The notes beneath the pieces are model-generated. The model saw only the letters and a program-made list of their open reading frames with translations, did not search any database and was not told the origin of the DNA. Shown here in pieces: positions 18,077-27,727 of a DNA stretch of 64,000 nucleotides. The stretch's first letter is position 1. Each line of letters begins with the position of its first letter. A program made the translations under genes and the position numbers. This DNA is from Mixta theicola (GTDB lineage Bacteria > Pseudomonadota > Gammaproteobacteria > Enterobacterales > Enterobacteriaceae): assembly GCF_002895925.1 (NCBI RefSeq), contig NZ_NWUO01000012.1:62001-126000 (forward strand). Reading direction: 5' to 3'.

Positions 18077-19095
18077 TGAATAAGCGTAACGCAGCAGTTA
18101 CCGTGCTCGGTGCCGGATCTTACGGCACCGCACTGGCCATTACCTTAGCCCGCAACGGCCACCAGGTGCTGTTGTGGGGTCATAATCCTCAACATTTATC
18201 CCAGCTGGAAGCCGATCGCTGCAACGTGGCTTTTCTGCCAGACGTGCCTTTTCCCGCCACCCTTTCTACCGAGCCAGACCTTGCCCAGGCGGTTGGTGCC
18301 AGCCGCGACCTGCTGATTGTGGTGCCAAGCCATGTTTTTGGCGAAGTGCTGCAGCAGATTAAGCCGCATTTGCGTGCCGACTCTCGTATTGTTTGGGCCA
18401 CCAAGGGGCTGGAGCGCGAGACCGGACGTTTATTGCAGGATGTGGCACGCGACATCGTTGGCGATACGTTGCCGTTGGCGGTGATCTCCGGCCCAACCTT
18501 CGCTAAAGAGCTGGCGGCGGGTTTACCTACCGCTATTGCGCTGGCCGCGACCGATCCACAGTTTGCTGACGATCTGCAACAGCTGCTGCACTGCGGTAAA
18601 AGCTTCCGCGTGTATAACAACCCTGACTTTATCGGCGTGCAGCTGGGCGGCGCGGTGAAAAACGTGATCGCCATCGGCGCCGGCATCTCCGACGGCATCG
18701 GCTTTGGGGCGAACGCGCGTACCGCATTGATTACCCGCGGCCTGGCGGAGATGAGCCGACTTGGCGCGGCGCTGGGCGCCGATCCCACCACCTTTATGGG
18801 CATGGCGGGGCTGGGCGATTTGGTGCTGACCTGTACTGATAACCAGTCACGTAATCGCCGTTTCGGCATCTTGCTGGGTCAGGGCGTGGATGTGGAAAGC
18901 GCTCAGGTACAAATAGGTCAGGTAGTAGAAGGCTATCGCAACACCAAAGAGGTGCGCGCGCTGGCGGCACGCTATGGCGTTGAAATGCCGATAACCGAGC
19001 AAATTTATCAGGTATTGTATTGCGAAAAATCAGCGCGCGAGGCAGCATTGAATTTGCTGGGGCGTACCCGCAAGGATGAAAACAGCAGTCGCTGA
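18076..19095 (+). CDS. gpsA: Glycerol-3-phosphate dehydrogenase [NAD(P)+]
   Basis: 339 residues. The N-terminal dinucleotide fold is [19 protein letters not shown]; the catalytic lysine region is [14 protein letters not shown]; the C-terminal domain has [12 protein letters not shown]. It reduces dihydroxyacetone phosphate to sn-glycerol-3-phosphate, the backbone of phospholipids. It overlaps secB by one base and precedes cysE by 72 bp. Length agrees with the E. coli enzyme. Confidence 0.97.
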   Translation: MNKRNAAVTVLGAGSYGTALAITLARNGHQVLLWGHNPQHLSQLEADRCNVAFLPDVPFPATLSTEPDLAQAVGASRDLLIVVPSHVFGEVLQQIKPHLRADSRIVWATKGLERETGRLLQDVARDIVGDTLPLAVISGPTFAKELAAGLPTAIALAATDPQFADDLQQLLHCGKSFRVYNNPDFIGVQLGGAVKNVIAIGAGISDGIGFGANARTALITRGLAEMSRLGAALGADPTTFMGMAGLGDLVLTCTDNQSRNRRFGILLGQGVDVESAQVQIGQVVEGYRNTKEVRALAARYGVEMPITEQIYQVLYCEKSAREAALNLLGRTRKDENSSR

Positions 19096-19167
19096 GGCGG
19101 GAGGCCCGGCTGAATACCTGTGGCGTTACGGGCGAACCGGACGCTATTTTTTTATCGGGAGAGAGCA

Positions 19168-19989
19168 ATGTCGGATGAAGAGTTACAACTGGTCTGGAAT
19201 AACATTAAAGCGGAAGGGCGTGCCCTTGCGGATTGTGAACCCATGTTGGCCAGCTTTTTTCATGCGACATTGCTTAAGCATGAGAACCTCGATAGCGCGC
19301 TAAGTTATATGCTGGCCAATAAGCTGGCTAACGCCATTATGCCCGCCATCGCCATTCGTGAGATTGTCGAAGAGGCGTATCGCCAGGATCCTTCGATGAT
19401 TGCCGCTGCGGCGCGCGATATTCTGGCCGTACGCCAGCGCGATCCGGCGATAGATAAATATTCTACGCCGCTGCTCTATCTGAAAGGCTTCCATGCGCTG
19501 CAGGCTTATCGTATCGGCCACTGGCTGTGGAACGAAGGCCGTCGTGCGCTGGCGGTCTATCTGCAAAACGAAATCTCAGTCTCTTTTGCCGTGGATATTC
19601 ATCCGGCTGCGCGCATCGGCTGCGGCATTATGCTCGACCATGCGACCGGCATCGTGATTGGTGAAACGGCGGTAGTTGAGAACGATGTTTCTATCCTGCA
19701 GTCGGTTACCCTTGGCGGGACGGGTAAAACCAGCGGCGATCGCCATCCTAAAATTCGTGAAGGCGTAATGATCGGCGCCGGCGCGAAAATTCTTGGCAAT
19801 ATTGAGGTGGGACGCGGCGCGAAAATTGGTGCCGGTTCGGTGGTACTGCAGCCGGTGCCGCCGCATACTACCGCTGCGGGTGTGCCGGCGCGTATCGTTG
19901 GCAAACCGGCCAGTGATAAGCCATCTATGGATATGGATCAGCACTTTAACGGCACGATCCCAGGCTTTGAGTTCGGCGACGGCATCTGA
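19168..19989 (+). CDS. cysE: Serine O-acetyltransferase CysE
   Basis: 273 residues from MSDEELQLVW, preceded by GGGAGAGA; an earlier in-frame ATG (19120) gives a non-conserved extension. An N-terminal helical domain (about 1-140) is followed by left-handed beta-helix hexapeptide repeats (IGCGIMLDHATGIVIGETAVV, then GGTGKTSGDRHPKI). It acetylates serine with acetyl-CoA for cysteine synthesis and is feedback-inhibited by cysteine through its C-terminal tail, here ending PGFEFGDGI. Convergent with trmL. Confidence 0.97.
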   Translation: MSDEELQLVWNNIKAEGRALADCEPMLASFFHATLLKHENLDSALSYMLANKLANAIMPAIAIREIVEEAYRQDPSMIAAAARDILAVRQRDPAIDKYSTPLLYLKGFHALQAYRIGHWLWNEGRRALAVYLQNEISVSFAVDIHPAARIGCGIMLDHATGIVIGETAVVENDVSILQSVTLGGTGKTSGDRHPKIREGVMIGAGAKILGNIEVGRGAKIGAGSVVLQPVPPHTTAAGVPARIVGKPASDKPSMDMDQHFNGTIPGFEFGDGI

Positions 19990-20007
19990 CGTCGCCCTTT
20001 ATCGGCG

Positions 20008-20481
20008 TCAGCTTTTTAGCAGGGCGCCAAGATATTCCATCTGCCGCCAGGCTTCATACACCACCACTGAAACCGCATTTGACAGATTCATGCTGCGGCT
20101 TTGCGCCAGCATGGGAATACGGATTTTCTGCTGTGGCGGCAGCGCGTCCAGAATCGTGGCGGGCAATCCCCGGCTTTCAGGACCAAACATCAGATAATCA
20201 CCCGCCTGATAGCTGACCGCGCTGTGAGCCGGCGTACCTTTGGTAGTGAGCGCAAACAGGCGCTCAGGCTGTTCGCTGGCGCAGAAAGCCTCGAAGCTGG
20301 CGTGACGTTTAATCGCGGTAAATTCATGATAATCAAGCCCGGCGCGGCGCAGACGTTTGTCATCCCAGGCAAAGCCAAGCGGCTCAATCAGATGCAGCTG
20401 GAAGCCGGTATTCGCGCACAGGCGAATGATGTTGCCGGTATTAGGTGGAATTTCAGGTTCAAATAAGACGATGTTCAGCAT
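20008..20481 (-). CDS. trmL: tRNA (cytidine/uridine-2'-O-)-methyltransferase TrmL
   Basis: 157 residues of the SpoU/SPOUT family. Knot motifs are [20 protein letters not shown] at the N-terminus, [11 protein letters not shown] in the middle and the C-terminal [17 protein letters not shown]. It methylates the wobble nucleotide 34 of leucine tRNAs using S-adenosylmethionine. It lies only 35 bp after cpxA on the same strand. In E. coli trmL and cpxA are far apart on the chromosome, so this adjacency marks a rearrangement relative to E. coli. Confidence 0.95.
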   Translation of the reverse strand: MLNIVLFEPEIPPNTGNIIRLCANTGFQLHLIEPLGFAWDDKRLRRAGLDYHEFTAIKRHASFEAFCASEQPERLFALTTKGTPAHSAVSYQAGDYLMFGPESRGLPATILDALPPQQKIRIPMLAQSRSMNLSNAVSVVVYEAWRQMEYLGALLKS

Positions 20482-20516
20482 AAGGCCCCCGATAACGAGG
20501 GCCGAAGCATAACAAA

Positions 20517-21890
20517 TTAGCGCACAGAGTACAGCGGCAGCCAGATAGTCAGACGCAGACCGCCAAGCGGACTGTCATCCGCTTTTACCCAGCCGCGATG
20601 CTGCTGGATTGCCGTCTCGACAATCGCCAGCCCCAGACCGGTGCCGCCGGATTCTCTGTCGCGCGCCTCATCGGTGCGATAGAAGGGACGGAATATCTGT
20701 TCACGATCTTCCTCGCTGACGCCGGGGCCATCATCATCCACATGAACCGTGATGCCCTGGTTATCTACGGAGAAGCTCACAGAAATATGTGAGTCAGAGT
20801 AGCGCAGCGCATTGCGCACAATATTTTCCAGCGCGCTTTCCAGAGCGTGAGGGTTGCCATACAGCGGCCACGGGCCTGGTGGGTACGGCACCTCCAGCTT
20901 TTTACCCATCTGCTCCGCTTCAAATTTGGCATCTTCCAGTACGCCATTCCATAAATGGTTTGCCTTCATCGCTTCGCTGACTAACGCATTTTTATGCTGC
21001 GTGCGCGACAGCACCAGTAAATCATTAATCATGCCGTCAAGACGCTGCGCCTCCAGCTCGATGCGTCCTAACTCTTTGCCTTCCCCATAACGGCGACGCA
21101 TCAGGGCGGTTGCCAGCTGCAGGCGCGTTAACGGCGTACGCAGCTCGTGAGAAATGTCAGAGAGCAGACGCTGCTGCGCGGTCATCATACGTTCCAGCGC
21201 GCTGACCATCTGATTAAAGCTTGACCCAGCGGCAAGAAATTCTTGCGGTCCCGCTTCCAGTTCCGGATGCTGACGCAGGTTGCCACTCGCCACCTCATCC
21301 GCCGCATGTTTTAACTTACGCGCCGGCTTCGCCAGGCTCCAGGCCAGCCACAGCAGCAGCGGCGAGCTGATCAGCATGGTGACGATCAGCAGCAACAGCG
21401 GGCGGTCAAACAACAGGTTAATAAAATCCAGCTGAGAGCTGCTGGCCGGGCGCATCAGATAGAGCTGGTAATTATCTTCGCCATCACGTACGGCAAAAGG
21501 CCCTACCAGCTCGACGCGGCCATATTTCTTTTTCTGGGGATGATCGGCATTGTCAGATTGCCCGATAAAGTTACGGATAATCTGCATTTCGTTATGCTGA
21601 GCGCCAATAACGCGGCCTTCGCTGGTAACCAGCAGCAGACGCTGTCCGGGCGGCGCCCATTTGTCGATAGCGCGAAACAGCCGACGCCACCACATTAAAT
21701 CATTTGGCGGGTCCTGCATTAGCTCCGCCTCAACGTGCTGCTCAATCATGGTGCCCTGTCGCTGCTCGTTTTCCAGCAGCGACGTTAGCTGTCGCGAATC
21801 AAGCTTGGGAAGCATTAGCACCAGCATCAGAACCAACGCCAGCGTTAACCAGAAGATGGCAAAAATGCGGGTGGTCAGGCTGCTTATCAT
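20517..21890 (-). CDS. cpxA: Envelope-stress sensor histidine kinase CpxA
   Basis: 457 residues. Two transmembrane helices (about 7-29 and 163-185) flank a periplasmic sensor domain; then come HAMP, the H-box [14 protein letters not shown] with the phosphorylated histidine, and a HATPase domain with [11 protein letters not shown] and [11 protein letters not shown]. It autophosphorylates in response to misfolded envelope proteins and controls CpxR; CpxP inhibits it. The ATG overlaps the cpxR stop by 4 bp, giving a cpxRA operon as in E. coli. Confidence 0.97.
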   Translation of the reverse strand: MISSLTTRIFAIFWLTLALVLMLVLMLPKLDSRQLTSLLENEQRQGTMIEQHVEAELMQDPPNDLMWWRRLFRAIDKWAPPGQRLLLVTSEGRVIGAQHNEMQIIRNFIGQSDNADHPQKKKYGRVELVGPFAVRDGEDNYQLYLMRPASSSQLDFINLLFDRPLLLLIVTMLISSPLLLWLAWSLAKPARKLKHAADEVASGNLRQHPELEAGPQEFLAAGSSFNQMVSALERMMTAQQRLLSDISHELRTPLTRLQLATALMRRRYGEGKELGRIELEAQRLDGMINDLLVLSRTQHKNALVSEAMKANHLWNGVLEDAKFEAEQMGKKLEVPYPPGPWPLYGNPHALESALENIVRNALRYSDSHISVSFSVDNQGITVHVDDDGPGVSEEDREQIFRPFYRTDEARDRESGGTGLGLAIVETAIQQHRGWVKADDSPLGGLRLTIWLPLYSVR

Positions 21891-22585
21891 GACGCAGAGA
21901 CCATCAAATATCCACGGCCACGCAGCGTTTTAAACCAGGGATGACCATCGCGGCGCTCAGGCAGTTTACGCCGCAGATTGGAGATGTGCATATCAATAGC
22001 GCGGTCGAATGGCGTCAGGCGTTTACCCAGAACTTCCTGGCTTAAATGCTCGCGTGATACCACCTGGCCAAGATGCTGAGCCAGCAAATAGAGTAGGGTG
22101 AATTCGGTACCGGTAAGGTCCAGCGTAACGTTATCAAAGCTGGCTTCCTGACGTCCTGGATTCAGGCGCAGACAGTCAACTTCCAGCGTTGGGGAACTGT
22201 TGTCATGCTGTTGCTGCTGTTCGCTCCAGCTGGAACGACGCAAAATAGCCCGGATGCGTGCAACCAGCTCGCGATCGTTGAAAGGCTTCGGTAGATAATC
22301 ATCCGCGCCCAGTTCAAGGCCTAAAACGCGGTCCAGCTCGCTGCCGCGTGCGGTCAACATAATTACCGGGGTTTGGTACTGCTGACGCAGCTCTTTTAAG
22401 GTATCGATGCCATTCTTTCTGGGCATCATCACATCAAGTAATAACAGGTCAATGGAGTCGTCAAGCAGGCTAAGTGCCTGTTCCCCATCTGAGGCGACAA
22501 CGATATTAAACCCTTCCATTTCAAGCAATTCTTTAAGCAGCGAAGTTAATTCGCGGTCATCATCAACCAACAGGATTTTATTCAT
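21887..22585 (-). CDS. cpxR: Response regulator CpxR
   Basis: 232 residues, OmpR/PhoB type. The receiver domain carries the acidic pair VDDDREL and the phospho-acceptor aspartate in DLLLLDVMMP (about residue 51), with KPFNDRELVARI. The C-terminal winged helix includes LTGTEFTLLYLLAQ and RGYLMV. Phosphorylated CpxR binds tandem GTAAA motifs. It is divergent from its target cpxP, with a matching site between them, and overlaps cpxA. Confidence 0.98.
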   Translation of the reverse strand: MNKILLVDDDRELTSLLKELLEMEGFNIVVASDGEQALSLLDDSIDLLLLDVMMPRKNGIDTLKELRQQYQTPVIMLTARGSELDRVLGLELGADDYLPKPFNDRELVARIRAILRRSSWSEQQQQHDNSSPTLEVDCLRLNPGRQEASFDNVTLDLTGTEFTLLYLLAQHLGQVVSREHLSQEVLGKRLTPFDRAIDMHISNLRRKLPERRDGHPWFKTLRGRGYLMVSAS

Positions 22586-22639
22586 TTACTTAAGCCCTCC
22601 GCAGGCAAAATAGCGTGATCGCCTACCCCATTCCATCGC

Positions 22640-22654
22640 TTTACGTAGTTTTAC
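22640..22654 (-). promoter_or_regulatory. CpxR box between cpxR and cpxP
   Basis: On the minus strand the sequence reads GTAAA, five bases, GTAAA, an exact match to the CpxR consensus GTAAA(N5)GTAAA. It is 82 bp before the cpxP start and 55 bp before the cpxR start. It should drive cpxP induction and cpxRA autoregulation. Confidence 0.9.
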
Positions 22655-22736
22655 ACCCCCTGACGCTAGTTTGCAGCTATCTCTGTAGTCTGAACCTCGT
22701 TGAATCAAATGATGCAAACGAATATGGGAGTAAACG

Positions 22737-23252
22737 ATGCGCAAAGTAACCGCCGTCGTCTTTGCTTCAGCCTCGGTGGTGTTTAGTTACTCCAGCGCAT
22801 GGGCAGCAGACGTTACGACGATTGACGGGATGCATCCGCCAGGTGAGTTGATGACTGGCAGCATAGCGCAAAATTCTCAAAGCCATATGTTTGACGGCAT
22901 TAAGCTTTCGGAACAACAGCGTCAGCAGATGCGGGATCTGATGCAGCAAACGCAACATGAGCGTCCTCCCGTAAACGTGAACGATTTAGAAACTCTGCAT
23001 AATCTGGTGATTGCAGAAAAGTTTAATGAAACAGCTGTAAAGGCCCAGGCAGAAAAGTTAGCACAGGAGCAGGTTGCGCGGCAGGTCGAGATGGCCCGGA
23101 TTCGCAACCAGATGTATCACCTGCTAACGCCGCAGCAACAGGCTGTTTTGCAACAGAAGCATGAGCAACGGATGAATGAGTTGCACAGGCTGACGAATCT
23201 GCAGCAGCTTCCACCGCTGCATGAAGCGAGTATCACCGGCAGTAACCAGTAA
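22737..23252 (+). CDS. cpxP: Periplasmic Cpx inhibitor and chaperone CpxP
   Basis: 171 residues with a signal peptide (residues about 1-23, ending AWAAD). Two copies of the CpxP/Spy LTxxQ-type motif are visible: [10 protein letters not shown] and [10 protein letters not shown], flanking a long helical region that forms the cradle-shaped dimer. It binds and inhibits CpxA in unstressed cells and delivers misfolded proteins to DegP. Induced through the CpxR box upstream. A 16-bp tandem duplication spans the stop codon, and the 3' UTR encodes CpxQ. Confidence 0.95.
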   Translation: MRKVTAVVFASASVVFSYSSAWAADVTTIDGMHPPGELMTGSIAQNSQSHMFDGIKLSEQQRQQMRDLMQQTQHERPPVNVNDLETLHNLVIAEKFNETAVKAQAEKLAQEQVARQVEMARIRNQMYHLLTPQQQAVLQQKHEQRMNELHRLTNLQQLPPLHEASITGSNQ

Positions 23253-23297
23253 TGGCAGTAACCAGTAACAGTAGTAACCCGTAACATAGTATCCCTG

Positions 23298-23355
23298 TTT
23301 TCCTTGCCATAGACACCATCCCTGTCTTCCCCCACATGATGTGGGGGTTTTTTTT
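23298..23355 (+). ncRNA. cpxQ: CpxQ small RNA from the cpxP 3' UTR, with its terminator
   Basis: The 58 bases from TTTTCCTTGCCATAGACACC to the end of the T-run match, from memory, the E. coli/Salmonella CpxQ sRNA almost base for base. The final hairpin has a 7-bp-plus stem (CCCCCACAT pairing with ATGTGGGGG) followed by eight T residues, a typical Hfq-type terminator that also ends cpxP. In Salmonella CpxQ is released from cpxP mRNA by RNase E and represses membrane-protein mRNAs during envelope stress. No other promoter is needed, so its level follows Cpx activity. Confidence 0.88.
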
Positions 23356-24002
23356 GCCCGCTATTTACCACCGCACCTGGCTAAAACAGACGATTAACAA
23401 CCTGTCAGGGCTGAGCCGGTTGCAAACTTTTCGGGTACGGACAGAATCCGGACAATTCCTGTCAGTTCGCAAAAATTTCTTCTGTCTGCTCAACGAGCCG
23501 TTTCAGCCTGCCAGAGCTGCCGTTGCAAACATCTTTAATGTCGGTGACTTCCCTATTTTTCTAAGAAATTTCTCAAGTATTATAAATTTTAAAATTTTAT
23601 TTTTCTATGGTAATTACAAACCAGAGGGCTTTTTGAAAATTAGCTCCAGAGCAGTCTGGTGTAGCGGGTTTTAATTATCACCAGTCTGTTTTATATAAAT
23701 TATAAAGTTTAAAATTATGGTTTTTATGTTGCATTATTATGTCCATTTTACCTTTATGAATTTTATAATTTTGTATTAGAAAGATAATTGATCGTTTTGG
23801 GATGAAGTTATTAGCGGTTTTACAGCGGTCGGCTTGATTATGAGTTGTAAAGAGCCTTATATTTACCGGAATTGTTACGCCAGCGGGTTCTGTGCCGGTT
23901 TTAAATTTGTTAAATCCTGCTATTTTAAAGTTAATTTGTTTAATATTTTTTATCTGTAGAGATCGTAAAAGTATAATTGATAAGTCAATTAAGGGAAGCT
24001 TG
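23356..24002. other. AT-rich gap between CpxQ terminator and the orphan GT9 gene
   Basis: About 650 bp without a convincing gene. Base composition becomes strongly AT-rich from about 23550 onward, unlike the flanking genes. Open frames here on both strands have neither ribosome-binding sites nor recognisable proteins. The last part must hold the promoter of the GT9 gene; AT-rich -10-like sequences are many and none stands out. The composition suggests acquired DNA. Confidence 0.6.
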
Positions 24003-25067
24003 ATGGGCGAAGGAAAGTTAAGGAAGATTTTAGTTATTCGTATTGATTTTCTCGGCGATATGGTTTGCACCACGCCATTACTGCACGCTTTACGGACCCG
24101 TTGGCCACAAGCGGAAATTCATGTCCTCGCGAATAAGTATAATGCTCCCGTGCTCGATAATAATAATGATGTTAACAAAATCCATTATTATGTTTATTCA
24201 AAAAATCTGCAAAAAAATCTCAGGCCTGGCTTTTTTAACTCTCTTATAGAGAGATTCAGGCTGATTATTAAATTGCGGAAGCTTAAGTTTGATTTACTTA
24301 TCATACCCAATGGAGGAATGAACAAGAATTCAATTAGCTTTGCTAAGCAGCTAAATGTCCCGGATTGTCGCTGGCATAATGCTGATACCGAATTTGACGA
24401 TCGGATTAAAAATCATGTTGCTACCAGAACGGTGGAGCATGAAGCTTTCTCCGGTTTTAAGCTTTTGCCTGAGCTGGCGAAGCCCGATCTTGACCAGTTA
24501 CGCCTTTGCATTTACCCACGTACGGATCTTATCTCGGCCTGGAGAGAGCGATTTAACGGTAAATCAAAGCCCAGAGTAGGTTTTTTTGTCTCGAATAATA
24601 GCGCTGACCGCCGCTGGGCATGGGATAAATGGCAAGAGCTGACAGAAAAGCTGGCAGAAGCTTATGAAATAATTATTTTTCATTCTCCACAGGAAATATT
24701 TCCTTTGAGCTGGAGGGATGGTGTTGGTGTGCAACGGATATTAACGCCGACTATTCCTGATCTTTTAGCAGCAATGACTCAGCTTAATCTGGTTGTTGCT
24801 GCTGACAGCGCACCGGTACATTTTTCCTCTGCGTTGCAGATCCCGGTAGTTGCTTTATTTGAGCCCCGCCCAGAAAAATATCTCCGCTGGTATCCTGTAG
24901 GCGTAAGGAACATTATCCTTCATGAAGGGAAACGGGTGAATGATATTTCAGTGCAGTCAGTTTTTTCAGCAGTGAAAGAATTGTTAAGCGGAAACCATTT
25001 TAACGTTAGCTGCCCGGATAACACTCAACAAAGCCAGCAGGCTGAAATAGCGGATTGTATCGCTTAA
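24003..25067 (+). CDS. Orphan glycosyltransferase family 9 (heptosyltransferase-like) protein
   Basis: 354 residues from the ATG at 24003, which has an AAGGGAAG ribosome-binding site 4 bases away; a longer frame upstream is hydrophobic and unsupported. GT9 features: KILVIRIDFLGDMVCTTPLL at the N-terminus, LLIIPNGGMNKNS in the acceptor domain, and AADSAPVHFSSALQIPVVAL with FEPRP in the donor site. It is probably an LPS heptosyl- or related transferase, but it sits alone between cpxP and fieF, far from the core cluster. Codon use is more AT-rich than in neighbours, which points to horizontal acquisition. The acceptor sugar is unknown. Confidence 0.78.
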   Translation: MGEGKLRKILVIRIDFLGDMVCTTPLLHALRTRWPQAEIHVLANKYNAPVLDNNNDVNKIHYYVYSKNLQKNLRPGFFNSLIERFRLIIKLRKLKFDLLIIPNGGMNKNSISFAKQLNVPDCRWHNADTEFDDRIKNHVATRTVEHEAFSGFKLLPELAKPDLDQLRLCIYPRTDLISAWRERFNGKSKPRVGFFVSNNSADRRWAWDKWQELTEKLAEAYEIIIFHSPQEIFPLSWRDGVGVQRILTPTIPDLLAAMTQLNLVVAADSAPVHFSSALQIPVVALFEPRPEKYLRWYPVGVRNIILHEGKRVNDISVQSVFSAVKELLSGNHFNVSCPDNTQQSQQAEIADCIA

Positions 25068-25096
25068 TATTCAAAAATGGATGGAATGTTAATTGT

Positions 25097-25267
25097 ATGC
25101 GATTTCTTGCAATGAAATATTGTACAGATTGCGGTGCGAAGCGGAGCCTGTTAGATCGCTTAACTGCTACAGATGATGAGCTTTGTGACAGATGTTACTT
25201 TCAATATATGGAGTCGCTGCGTAGCGGTATGGCTGCCGAAGATCATGATAAAGAGGAGCGTTTTTAA
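25097..25267 (+). CDS. Very small putative zinc-ribbon protein
   Basis: 56 residues from the ATG at 25097; other in-frame ATGs are at 25055 (inside the GT9 gene) and 25112, and none has a strong ribosome-binding site. Two CxxC pairs are visible, KYCTDCGAK and LCDRCYF, separated by about 20 residues, the pattern of a four-cysteine zinc ribbon. The tail is acidic (AAEDHDKEERF). It starts about 30 bp after the GT9 gene and may be co-transcribed. I do not recognise a family or function. The conserved-looking cysteine spacing is the only reason to believe it is a real gene. Confidence 0.4.
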   Translation: MRFLAMKYCTDCGAKRSLLDRLTATDDELCDRCYFQYMESLRSGMAAEDHDKEERF

Positions 25268-25508
25268 AGATGGCATTCTCAGCCTGTTTCAGACTGCACC
25301 ACAATGCGTTTTAACGGCTGAAATATTCTGCTTTCCTTTAGTCATTAATCGACGAAGAATTATTTACAATAATAATCGGATTTGATGATAAATATTTTGC
25401 AGATTTCAACCTTAGCTGCGGCCAGGATGAACGCGTTATCTTTACGTGCATCCTGCCCCTTTTTGCGATACTGCTCTTATACTTACTTTTATTTTTTGCG
25501 GGGTGAGA

Positions 25509-26405
25509 ATGGTAGCTTCCTATGCGCGGCTGGTTAACCGGGCGGCGCTGGCAGCAACGGTGCTGGCAGTCCTGCTGTTATTGCTCAAAATATTCGCCTG
25601 GTGGTATACCGGATCGGTTAGCGTACTGGCGGCTCTGGTGGACTCGCTGGTAGATACTGCCGCCTCTTTGACTAATCTTTTGGTGGTACGCTATTCGTTG
25701 CAGCCTGCGGATGCGGAACATACGTTTGGCCATGGCAAAGCGGAGTCGCTGGCGGCGCTGGCGCAAAGCATGTTTATTTCCGGCTCCGCCCTGTTTCTGA
25801 TTCTGACCGGCATTCAGCATTTAGCCACTCCGGGCGTGCTGCATGCGCCGCTGGTGGGCATGGTCGTTACGTTTGTTGCTTTGGTTTCGACGCTGCTGTT
25901 GGTCACTTTTCAACGCTGGGTGGTGCGTAAAACGCAAAGCCAGGCGATTCGTGCCGATATGTTGCATTATCAGTCTGATGTGTTGATGAACGGCGCAATT
26001 TTACTGGCGTTAGCGCTTAGCTGGCATGGCTTTACGCATGCTGATGCGCTATTTGCGCTAGGTATTGGCTTATGGATTCTGTTTAGCGCGTTGCGTATGG
26101 GCTATGATGCCGTACAGTCCTTACTTGACCGCGCGTTGCCCGATGAGGAGCGGCAACAGATAGTTAACATCATCACCACCTGGCCCGGCGTGCAGGGCGC
26201 GCACGATTTGCGTACCCGACAATCCGGTCCAACCCGCTTTATTCAGGTCCATCTTGAAATAGAAGATAATTTGCCATTAATCCAGGCGCATCGCCTGGCG
26301 GAACAGGTTGAGCAAGCGCTTTTAAAGCAGTTTCCTGGGTCTGATATTATCATCCATCAGGATCCCTGTTCTGTTGCCCGCACCGAGCCGCAGGGTTTTT
26401 TATAG
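25509..26405 (+). CDS. fieF: Iron/zinc efflux pump FieF (YiiP), CDF family
   Basis: 298 residues from [17 protein letters not shown], with GGGGTGAG before the ATG; an upstream in-frame start adds a non-conserved leader. Six transmembrane helices and a C-terminal cytoplasmic domain. Metal-site aspartates are in [14 protein letters not shown] (helix 2) and a His/Asp pair in [12 protein letters not shown] (helix 5), as in E. coli YiiP; the cytoplasmic [10 protein letters not shown] and IIHQDPC match the dimer zinc site. It exports divalent cations in exchange for protons. Position cpxP-fieF-pfkA is conserved, apart from the inserted AT-rich segment. Confidence 0.96.
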   Translation: MVASYARLVNRAALAATVLAVLLLLLKIFAWWYTGSVSVLAALVDSLVDTAASLTNLLVVRYSLQPADAEHTFGHGKAESLAALAQSMFISGSALFLILTGIQHLATPGVLHAPLVGMVVTFVALVSTLLLVTFQRWVVRKTQSQAIRADMLHYQSDVLMNGAILLALALSWHGFTHADALFALGIGLWILFSALRMGYDAVQSLLDRALPDEERQQIVNIITTWPGVQGAHDLRTRQSGPTRFIQVHLEIEDNLPLIQAHRLAEQVEQALLKQFPGSDIIIHQDPCSVARTEPQGFL

Positions 26406-26623
26406 GCAGAAGTGTGAAATAATATCAGTCTGGCTTTTGAGCGAGGCGGAAGGCCACATTGTGTGTAAGATTTTACCCGAAACTAGTCTGACCTGAATCA
26501 ATTCAGCAGCAGAGGTTTGATATACTATTTGCCATTATGAGTCGGTAAGATCGGACACTGAGCGGGCGTCGAACCTTGCCGGCGTAACGAATTCATCATT
26601 AAGTATTGAGTCCAGAGGTAGCC

Positions 26624-27586
26624 ATGATCAAGAAAATCGGTGTACTGACAAGCGGCGGCGACGCCCCAGGGATGAACGCAGCTATTCGCGGTGTAGTCCG
26701 CTCCGCCCTGAGTGAAGGACTGGAAGTTTGTGGCGTTTATGATGGCTATCTCGGCTTGTATGAAGACCGCATGATCAACCTCGACCGCTACAGCGTTTCT
26801 GACATGATTAACCGCGGCGGCACCTTTTTGGGCTCTGCGCGTTTTCCTGAGTTCCGTAATGAGGAAACGCGTCAGGTAGCGATTGAGAATATGAAAAAGC
26901 GCAATATCGATGCGCTGGTGGTGATTGGCGGTGACGGTTCCTATATGGGTGCGAAACGCCTGACTGAAATGGGCTTCCCGTGTATCGGTCTGCCGGGCAC
27001 CATTGATAATGACGTTGCCGGTACCGACTATACCATTGGTTATTTCACCGCTCTGGAAACGGTGGTTGAGGCGATTGACCGCCTGCGTGATACCTCTTCT
27101 TCGCATCAGCGTATTTCTATCGTCGAGGTGATGGGGCGCTATTGTGGCGATCTGACGCTGGCAGCGGCGATTGCGGGCGGATGTGAATTTATCGTACTGC
27201 CGGAAATCCCTTATACCCGCGAAGAGCTGGTACAGGAAATTAAAGCCGGTATCGAGAAAGGTAAAAAGCACGCCATCGTGGCTATTACGGAGCACATCTG
27301 TGATATTGATGAGCTGGCGAAATATATTGAAACTGAAACCAAACGTGAAACGCGCGCAACCGTACTGGGCCATATTCAGCGCGGCGGTGCGCCGGTCGCC
27401 TATGACCGTATTCTGGCTTCACGTATGGGCGCCTATGCGATTGAACTGCTGCTGCAGGGCTACGGTGGACGCTGCGTTGGTATCCAGAATGAGAAGATGG
27501 TACACCACGATATTATCGATGCCATCGAGAACATGAAGCGCCCCTTCAAGCGCGACTGGCTGGAAACCGCGAAAAAACTTTATTAA
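26624..27586 (+). CDS. pfkA: 6-phosphofructokinase I
   Basis: 320 residues from [16 protein letters not shown], preceded by AGAGGTAG; identical length to E. coli PfkA. ATP site [12 protein letters not shown], catalytic-aspartate motif [15 protein letters not shown] and substrate-site [13 protein letters not shown] are all present. It phosphorylates fructose-6-phosphate in glycolysis, activated by ADP and inhibited by phosphoenolpyruvate. It is monocistronic, with a clear terminator downstream. Confidence 0.98.
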   Translation: MIKKIGVLTSGGDAPGMNAAIRGVVRSALSEGLEVCGVYDGYLGLYEDRMINLDRYSVSDMINRGGTFLGSARFPEFRNEETRQVAIENMKKRNIDALVVIGGDGSYMGAKRLTEMGFPCIGLPGTIDNDVAGTDYTIGYFTALETVVEAIDRLRDTSSSHQRISIVEVMGRYCGDLTLAAAIAGGCEFIVLPEIPYTREELVQEIKAGIEKGKKHAIVAITEHICDIDELAKYIETETKRETRATVLGHIQRGGAPVAYDRILASRMGAYAIELLLQGYGGRCVGIQNEKMVHHDIIDAIENMKRPFKRDWLETAKKLY

Positions 27587-27595
27587 TTATTTCAG

Positions 27596-27620
27596 GGCGC
27601 TGTACACACAGCGCCTTTTT
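27596..27620 (+). terminator. Intrinsic terminator of pfkA
   Basis: An 8-bp perfect stem (GGCGCTGT pairing with ACAGCGCC), an ACAC loop and five T residues lie 10 bp after the pfkA stop. Confidence 0.85.
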
Positions 27621-27727
27621 ACCCCCCCACTTATATTCCATAAAGTAATAACCTCCTATTTTTAATTCTTTAAATCGCCGTAAGCTTTATGTCACGCTTC
27701 CGTTAATAACTTCCGGGAGGGCGTACG

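Noticed and set aside
18189-18869. 226-codon minus-strand frame inside gpsA
   Set aside because: Antisense shadow; composition is Ser/Ala/Arg-rich as expected for the reverse of a GC-rich gene.
23678-24073. 131-codon minus-strand frame overlapping the GT9 start
   Set aside because: It lies in AT-rich DNA, has no ribosome-binding site or recognisable motif, and overlaps the well-supported GT9 start region on the other strand.
26525-27373. 282-codon minus-strand frame across pfkA
   Set aside because: It is the antisense shadow of pfkA; the sense protein is complete and conserved.
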